The notes under the pieces were generated by a model. That model saw only the letters and a program-made list of their open reading frames with translations, had not been told where the DNA came from and ran no database searches. The translations under genes and the position numbers were made by a program. 64,000 nt of DNA, taken from positions 101,494-165,493 of the forward strand of contig NZ_JACYFS010000003.1 in the NCBI RefSeq assembly GCF_014837145.1, read 5' to 3'. Below, piece after piece: positions 59,800 through 64,000 of the stretch; the stretch's first letter is position 1; the number at the start of each line of letters is the position of its first letter. Source of the DNA: Chryseobacterium caseinilyticum. Its GTDB lineage: Bacteria > Bacteroidota > Bacteroidia > Flavobacteriales > Weeksellaceae.

Positions 59800-62048
59800 A
59801 AGATTTACAATTACCTAAATCATTGTCTTACTCCTCAGGTGATGAATTTGATCCAATGAAATTTCATCTGGAATGCCTTATGAACTCAAATAGAGTAGAT
59901 TTACTATTAGGATATTTTAGTTCAAGTGCAATAAATCTTCTTTCTGTCGGATTTGCTTCTTTTATTCACCGTGGAGGAAAAATTCGGCTTGCTATCAATA
60001 ACATACTCTCAGAAAAAGATAAAGAAGCAATCGAAAATGGAATTAATAGCAATGTTATCAGTGATCTGATTGATATTAATAATCTTTCTCAAATTTACAA
60101 TTCTCTTTCTGAATATAACAAACATTTTTTTGAATGCCTAGCTTGGTTAATTGCCTACGACAAGCTAGAATTCGTCGTAATTACACCCAAAAGAGGAAAG
60201 GGTATTGCGCATTACAAGGAGGGTGTATATTACGATAATGAAAATGCCATTGCCTTTTCAGGATCTCTCAATTTTACTGCCTATGGACTTACGGAAAACT
60301 TAGAAACCATAGATTGCTTTCCGAACTGGATAAATGGCAATTCTGATAAAGTTGAAGATAAAATCAGAAGGATAAGTAGTATTATTGAGTACAAAGAAGA
60401 AGACAAAATTACCTATCTAAATATCGAAAACATAAAAACTGAAATTTCACAGAAATTTGGAAATAAAGAGATAGATGAGCTTTTAATCGAAGAAAAGAAA
60501 TTATTTGAGAAACAAAAGAGCTATTTTGAAAAACCTTATTTTGAAGATGCATTAAATTATTTAAATGAACAAATAGATATTTTAGCATCCACTCCAAAAT
60601 TTCCGTACGGAGGAGCTCCTCATAAATATCAAGTTGAGGCATACGATTCTTGGTTGGATAATAATAGAAGGGGGTTGTTTGCGATGGCTACAGGAACTGG
60701 TAAAACTATTACTTCCCTTAACTGTATCCTGAATGATTACAATATTTTTAAGTACTATAAATTTATAGTTTTAGTTCCAACAACTGCTTTAGTAAAACAG
60801 TGGCAAGACGAAGTAAACGTAAAGTTTAATTTTCAAAATACCCATGTATGCTGTAGCCTGAATTTATCTTGGCGAGAAGAGCTAAACGAGTTAGGAAAAA
60901 ATATAGTATTCGGAAGAGAAACAAACTATGGCATCATTACTACATATGCGACTTTCAAGGGCAAAAACTTTCAAGGAATTTTCAGAGATCTTTTTCAAAC
61001 GGAATTTAACAAAATTACCATAATTGCAGATGAAGCTCACACTTTGGGTTCGTCAGGTTTTCTCAAAGTACTACCTAGTTATATAGATAGAAGAATAGGT
61101 CTATCAGCAACTCCAGAACGCCAATTCGATGATGATGGCAATGCAAAGTTGACAGAATTTTTTGACACTACTTCGGAAGGATATACTTATGTGTATAATA
61201 TGAAAACTGCAATTGAGAATAATGTTCTATGTAGATATTATTACCATCCAATTATTGTTAATTTGGAACAGGATGAACAGGATGAGTATTTAAAAATAAC
61301 AAATGAGCTTTTAAAGCATTTTGATCATGAAACGGGAAGATATAAAGAATCCGACTACGTTAATATGCTTTTAATCAAAAGAAAAAATGTTATTCATAAA
61401 GCAAACCGAAAGATTATAGCAATAATAAATATAGTTGCAGAAATTGGAGCAGAAAATTTCAAGAAGGCATTTATTTATGTACCGGAAGGAATTACTGTAG
61501 ATTATGCTGAGAATGATAATTTCGATGCGTCTCAAGAAAATGAAAACGAAAAATTAATTGACATTTATATAAATAGATTGTTTGATAATTATTCTCTTCG
61601 AATGGCAAAATTCACTGGTGAAACAATGAATAGAGACCAAATTCTTGAGCAATTTAAAGAGGGAAAACTGGATGCTTTATTAGCAATGAAATGTCTTGAC
61701 GAAGGTGTTGATGTACCTCAGACAAAATATGCTATTTTTTGTTCTTCCACCGGCAACCCAAGACAATATGTCCAGCGTAGAGGAAGGGTTTTAAGAAAAC
61801 ACAAGGAAAAGGATTTTGCAATTATTTATGACTTAATTGTTAAACCTACAATCGATCATACTGATACAAATGAAAAATTATCATCTATTGAAAAAAATAT
61901 ATTTCTGTCAGAACTTCGAAGATTAGTAAACTTTGCAGTTCTTAGTGAAAATAAAGATAATTGTTTAGCAGAATTGGAAACACTATGCTATGATTTGGAT
62001 ATTGATATATATGAATTAGCGAATAAAGAATTAAATAACTACAAATAA
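59793..62048 (+). CDS. PLD nuclease-SF2 helicase, DNA phosphorothioation-type restriction protein
   Basis: 751 aa. The N-terminal 230 residues form a phospholipase D-like nuclease domain: LLLGYFSSSAINLL near residue 40 and the motif IAHYKEGVYYD followed by FSGSLNFTAYGLTENLET. A SF2 helicase follows with Walker A MATGTGKTIT near 305, DEAH in IIADEAHTLGSSGF near 412, SATPE, and motif VI QYVQRRGRVLRKH near 665. This composition is that of the 'DNA phosphorothioation system restriction enzyme' family found next to dnd genes. It starts inside the cysteine desulfurase (7-base overlap, ATGCTAG), so the two are made in step. Confidence 0.85.
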   Translation: MLEDLQLPKSLSYSSGDEFDPMKFHLECLMNSNRVDLLLGYFSSSAINLLSVGFASFIHRGGKIRLAINNILSEKDKEAIENGINSNVISDLIDINNLSQIYNSLSEYNKHFFECLAWLIAYDKLEFVVITPKRGKGIAHYKEGVYYDNENAIAFSGSLNFTAYGLTENLETIDCFPNWINGNSDKVEDKIRRISSIIEYKEEDKITYLNIENIKTEISQKFGNKEIDELLIEEKKLFEKQKSYFEKPYFEDALNYLNEQIDILASTPKFPYGGAPHKYQVEAYDSWLDNNRRGLFAMATGTGKTITSLNCILNDYNIFKYYKFIVLVPTTALVKQWQDEVNVKFNFQNTHVCCSLNLSWREELNELGKNIVFGRETNYGIITTYATFKGKNFQGIFRDLFQTEFNKITIIADEAHTLGSSGFLKVLPSYIDRRIGLSATPERQFDDDGNAKLTEFFDTTSEGYTYVYNMKTAIENNVLCRYYYHPIIVNLEQDEQDEYLKITNELLKHFDHETGRYKESDYVNMLLIKRKNVIHKANRKIIAIINIVAEIGAENFKKAFIYVPEGITVDYAENDNFDASQENENEKLIDIYINRLFDNYSLRMAKFTGETMNRDQILEQFKEGKLDALLAMKCLDEGVDVPQTKYAIFCSSTGNPRQYVQRRGRVLRKHKEKDFAIIYDLIVKPTIDHTDTNEKLSSIEKNIFLSELRRLVNFAVLSENKDNCLAELETLCYDLDIDIYELANKELNNYK

Positions 62049-62049
62049 C

Positions 62050-62265
62050 ATGAAGACACTAAACGATTCATTGAGAGATGAATTTTTGGAAATACTAAAT
62101 AATGATTTCCAAAATAAAATTGAAGAAGACTCATTAGATATCGAAGTTTTAAAGAAGGCTTTTGATGTTCTGCTTAGATTTAAACTTGATTCAGATTTAA
62201 CGGATAAGGGTCGTGGGGAGTTTGAGAATTTTTTAATCAATTATCTTAAAACAATTAAAAACTAA
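62050..62265 (+). CDS. Small acidic protein in the Dnd-like operon
   Basis: 71 aa, helical and acidic: TLNDSLRDEFLEILNNDF, then IEEDSLDIEVLKKAFDVLLRF. Not recognised as DndE (about 110 aa), but its place, 1 base after the helicase stop and 3 bases before the ATPase, suggests a subunit or adapter. Small proteins of this size accompany some modification systems. Annotation by position only. Confidence 0.55.
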   Translation: MKTLNDSLRDEFLEILNNDFQNKIEEDSLDIEVLKKAFDVLLRFKLDSDLTDKGRGEFENFLINYLKTIKN

Positions 62266-62268
62266 AAC

Positions 62269-64000
62269 ATGATTATTAATAAAGTTGAAATTGAGAACTT
62301 CTTTTGTTACGTAGATAAAAATGAGTTTGTTTTTGAGGAAGGTCTAAATATAGTCTCCGCTAAAAACTCTGGAGGAAAATCTCATTTATTCAATGCATTT
62401 CATTGGACTTTTTTTAACAACATATATGTTGATAAAGAGGATGATACATCCAAAAAGGAATGGAAAAACGCCAACAAAGTTGTTACCTTACCAGATAGTG
62501 TCATTTCTAATTCTGAAGATGGTAGTATTTTAAAAACATCGGTCATGATAACACTTACAGCTGAATATCATGACAACGAAGAAATAAAAGATGATTTAGT
62601 TGAGTATCATTTTGAAAAAGAAATGATATATCGTAAATCGGGATATGATACAATTCCGACAGGATATCCAGAATTACAAATTTGGTATGTAAAGGATGGC
62701 GAGACAAAATATTTGGACAAAGGAGAATATAGATGGTTTTTGGATAAGCTTTTTCCTGTTAGCATACGCAAGTTCATGTGGTTTCAAGGAGAAACTGTTG
62801 ATGAATTGTATGATTTTGGGAGGCCAGCTACTTTAAAGAATGCAATTAACGAAATATCTTATTTTCCAATTTACGAAAATTTAGTTGCTATTACTAAAGC
62901 GTCTGAAACAAGTATTAGCAGGAAAATTGATACCGAATTGAAGAAAGTCAAGAAATTTTCCGCTGAACAAGAAAAAATAATTGCAGATATAGACCATTCA
63001 AAAAACAGGCTATTGGGAATGGATGGAAAAATTATTGACGCAACAAATGAAATTCATAATCTCGAAGATAGTATACTGAAAGAAGAAGATAAACTAAAAG
63101 GTTTTGATAAATATTCAGAATTAAAAACAAAACTGAACAAGTTTGAATACGAAATCAAAAGCGCAAACGATAAAATTGATCTCCTTTCTGCACAAGGAAA
63201 AGAAAAATTTATTTCTAAATGGATGCTTAATAAATGTGATGATATAATTAAAGAATCCTCAAAAAATCTAAATCTTCTCAGTAAAGAAGTGAAAGACTTT
63301 CAAAAATCAGAGAATCCAGTTCCAATCACATTACCTGGACCTGAATACGTACAAAAGATGTTAGAGGATCATATCTGTTATATATGTGAACGACCCGTTG
63401 AAGATGATAGCGCTGCATACAAAGCTCTTCAGTCTAGAATGGAAGATTTTAGAAATAATCAGATTCAGAAAATTTTGGCAGATAATTTAACTGAACTTAA
63501 TCGATTTAAACGAAATTTACTTTCTGAGTTACCAGAAATTTCTGACGAGGTCACTAAAAATGAAGCAGAAATTCAAAAACTTATTGCAACCAGAAAAAAG
63601 AGCACAACCCAACGTGATAATTTATTTTCTGAATCCGGTGTTGAAAAGGCTGCAGAAATTACGATTGGCTCTTCCACCGCTGAACAGATAATTAATAAAA
63701 TTAGAAGTCTAAATAATAGTAGAACAAGCGCCGAAAGAAGGAGGGATAGTTATGAGAATGACAAAAATAACGAAGAGCAGAATCTACAGAATCTGCTTGA
63801 TAGAAAAGCTAAAATAATTCAAATAGATGATGAGTTTGAAATCACTGAGTTAAAAGCAAAAAAGTATATTGATGTAATAAACAAAGCTTTAATAGGTCTC
63901 AAAAGTGAAGCTTACGAAAGCTTAATAAATGAGATAGTAGCAGAAAGCAATACCCTTTATTCGAAATATTTGGGTGGGAAAACACAGGGAGAGATAGAAA
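62269..64000 (+). CDS. SMC/Rad50-like ATPase, DndD-like (3' end outside window)
   Basis: The frame starts at ATG 62269 and is open to the window edge (577 codons). Walker A is in LNIVSAKNSGGKSHLFNAFHW near residue 30 (GGKS). A long coiled coil (from about 245: EKIIADIDHSKNRLLG) has a zinc-hook-like CYIC in HICYICERPVEDD near residue 370, then a second coil. This is the Rad50/SMC layout, and in the context of a cysteine desulfurase and a phosphorothioation-type helicase it is most like DndD. The Walker B and signature lie beyond the edge. A partial-length gene only because of the window. Confidence 0.75.
   Translation, partial: MIINKVEIENFFCYVDKNEFVFEEGLNIVSAKNSGGKSHLFNAFHWTFFNNIYVDKEDDTSKKEWKNANKVVTLPDSVISNSEDGSILKTSVMITLTAEYHDNEEIKDDLVEYHFEKEMIYRKSGYDTIPTGYPELQIWYVKDGETKYLDKGEYRWFLDKLFPVSIRKFMWFQGETVDELYDFGRPATLKNAINEISYFPIYENLVAITKASETSISRKIDTELKKVKKFSAEQEKIIADIDHSKNRLLGMDGKIIDATNEIHNLEDSILKEEDKLKGFDKYSELKTKLNKFEYEIKSANDKIDLLSAQGKEKFISKWMLNKCDDIIKESSKNLNLLSKEVKDFQKSENPVPITLPGPEYVQKMLEDHICYICERPVEDDSAAYKALQSRMEDFRNNQIQKILADNLTELNRFKRNLLSELPEISDEVTKNEAEIQKLIATRKKSTTQRDNLFSESGVEKAAEITIGSSTAEQIINKIRSLNNSRTSAERRRDSYENDKNNEEQNLQNLLDRKAKIIQIDDEFEITELKAKKYIDVINKALIGLKSEAYESLINEIVAESNTLYSKYLGGKTQGEIE

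Overview
The window looks like a low-GC Bacteroidota chromosome of the Chryseobacterium type (Flavobacteriia, Weeksellaceae). This is inferred from protein content (a T9SS-type C-terminal domain, a division cluster with long FtsZ, an S24 repressor-DinB-DnaE cassette), from -7 promoter elements of the form TAnnTTTG, and from AT-rich spacers with short dispersed repeats. No rRNA or complete tRNA gene was seen.

Bases 1-27,300 are mostly housekeeping. They hold a TPR membrane protein and ribH; a YgiB/YgiC-like pair with a glutathionylspermidine-synthase-like ATP-grasp enzyme; a zinc metallopeptidase; a LexA-like S24 repressor divergent from dinB and a DnaE-type polymerase (an inducible mutagenesis cassette); a glycosyltransferase operon that also holds sufE; clpC; a two-component system followed by a UspA-like and a DUF1275 gene; a frameshifted RCC1-repeat T9SS protein; mutL, a rhomboid protease, an EEP hydrolase and two small lipoproteins; a GH3-family enzyme; and a bacilliredoxin.

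Bases 27,671-45,525, read leftward, are a nearly complete division and cell-wall (dcw) cluster: mraZ, rsmH, ftsL, ftsI/PBP, murE, mraY, murD, ftsW, an 80-aa gene, murG, a 220-aa membrane protein, murC, ftsQ, ftsA, ftsZ, then yqeY. murF, murB and ddl are absent. A direct-repeat MraZ operator lies upstream of mraZ. Several spacers, and even part of murG, hold dispersed repeat sequence. Rightward genes follow: an alpha/beta hydrolase, engB, an ElaA-like GNAT, a TPR-LuxR regulator and three small genes, two of them with similar C-terminal HTH domains.

Bases from about 51,000 to the right edge look like an integrated mobilizable element. It has a tyrosine integrase with nearby direct repeats, an unknown 474-aa protein coupled to it, an excisionase-like HTH, a replication initiator, eight 20-bp iterons with a DnaA box (a plasmid-type origin), a Toprim protein, a candidate oriT and a MobA/MobL-like relaxase. 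Its cargo is a superinfection-immunity-like membrane protein with a 34-aa leader ORF, then an operon of cysteine desulfurase, PLD-helicase, a 71-aa protein and an SMC/Rad50-like ATPase cut by the window edge. This operon is best read as a DNA phosphorothioation (Dnd-like) modification/restriction system of unusual order. dndB, dndC and dndE are not visible and may lie to the right.
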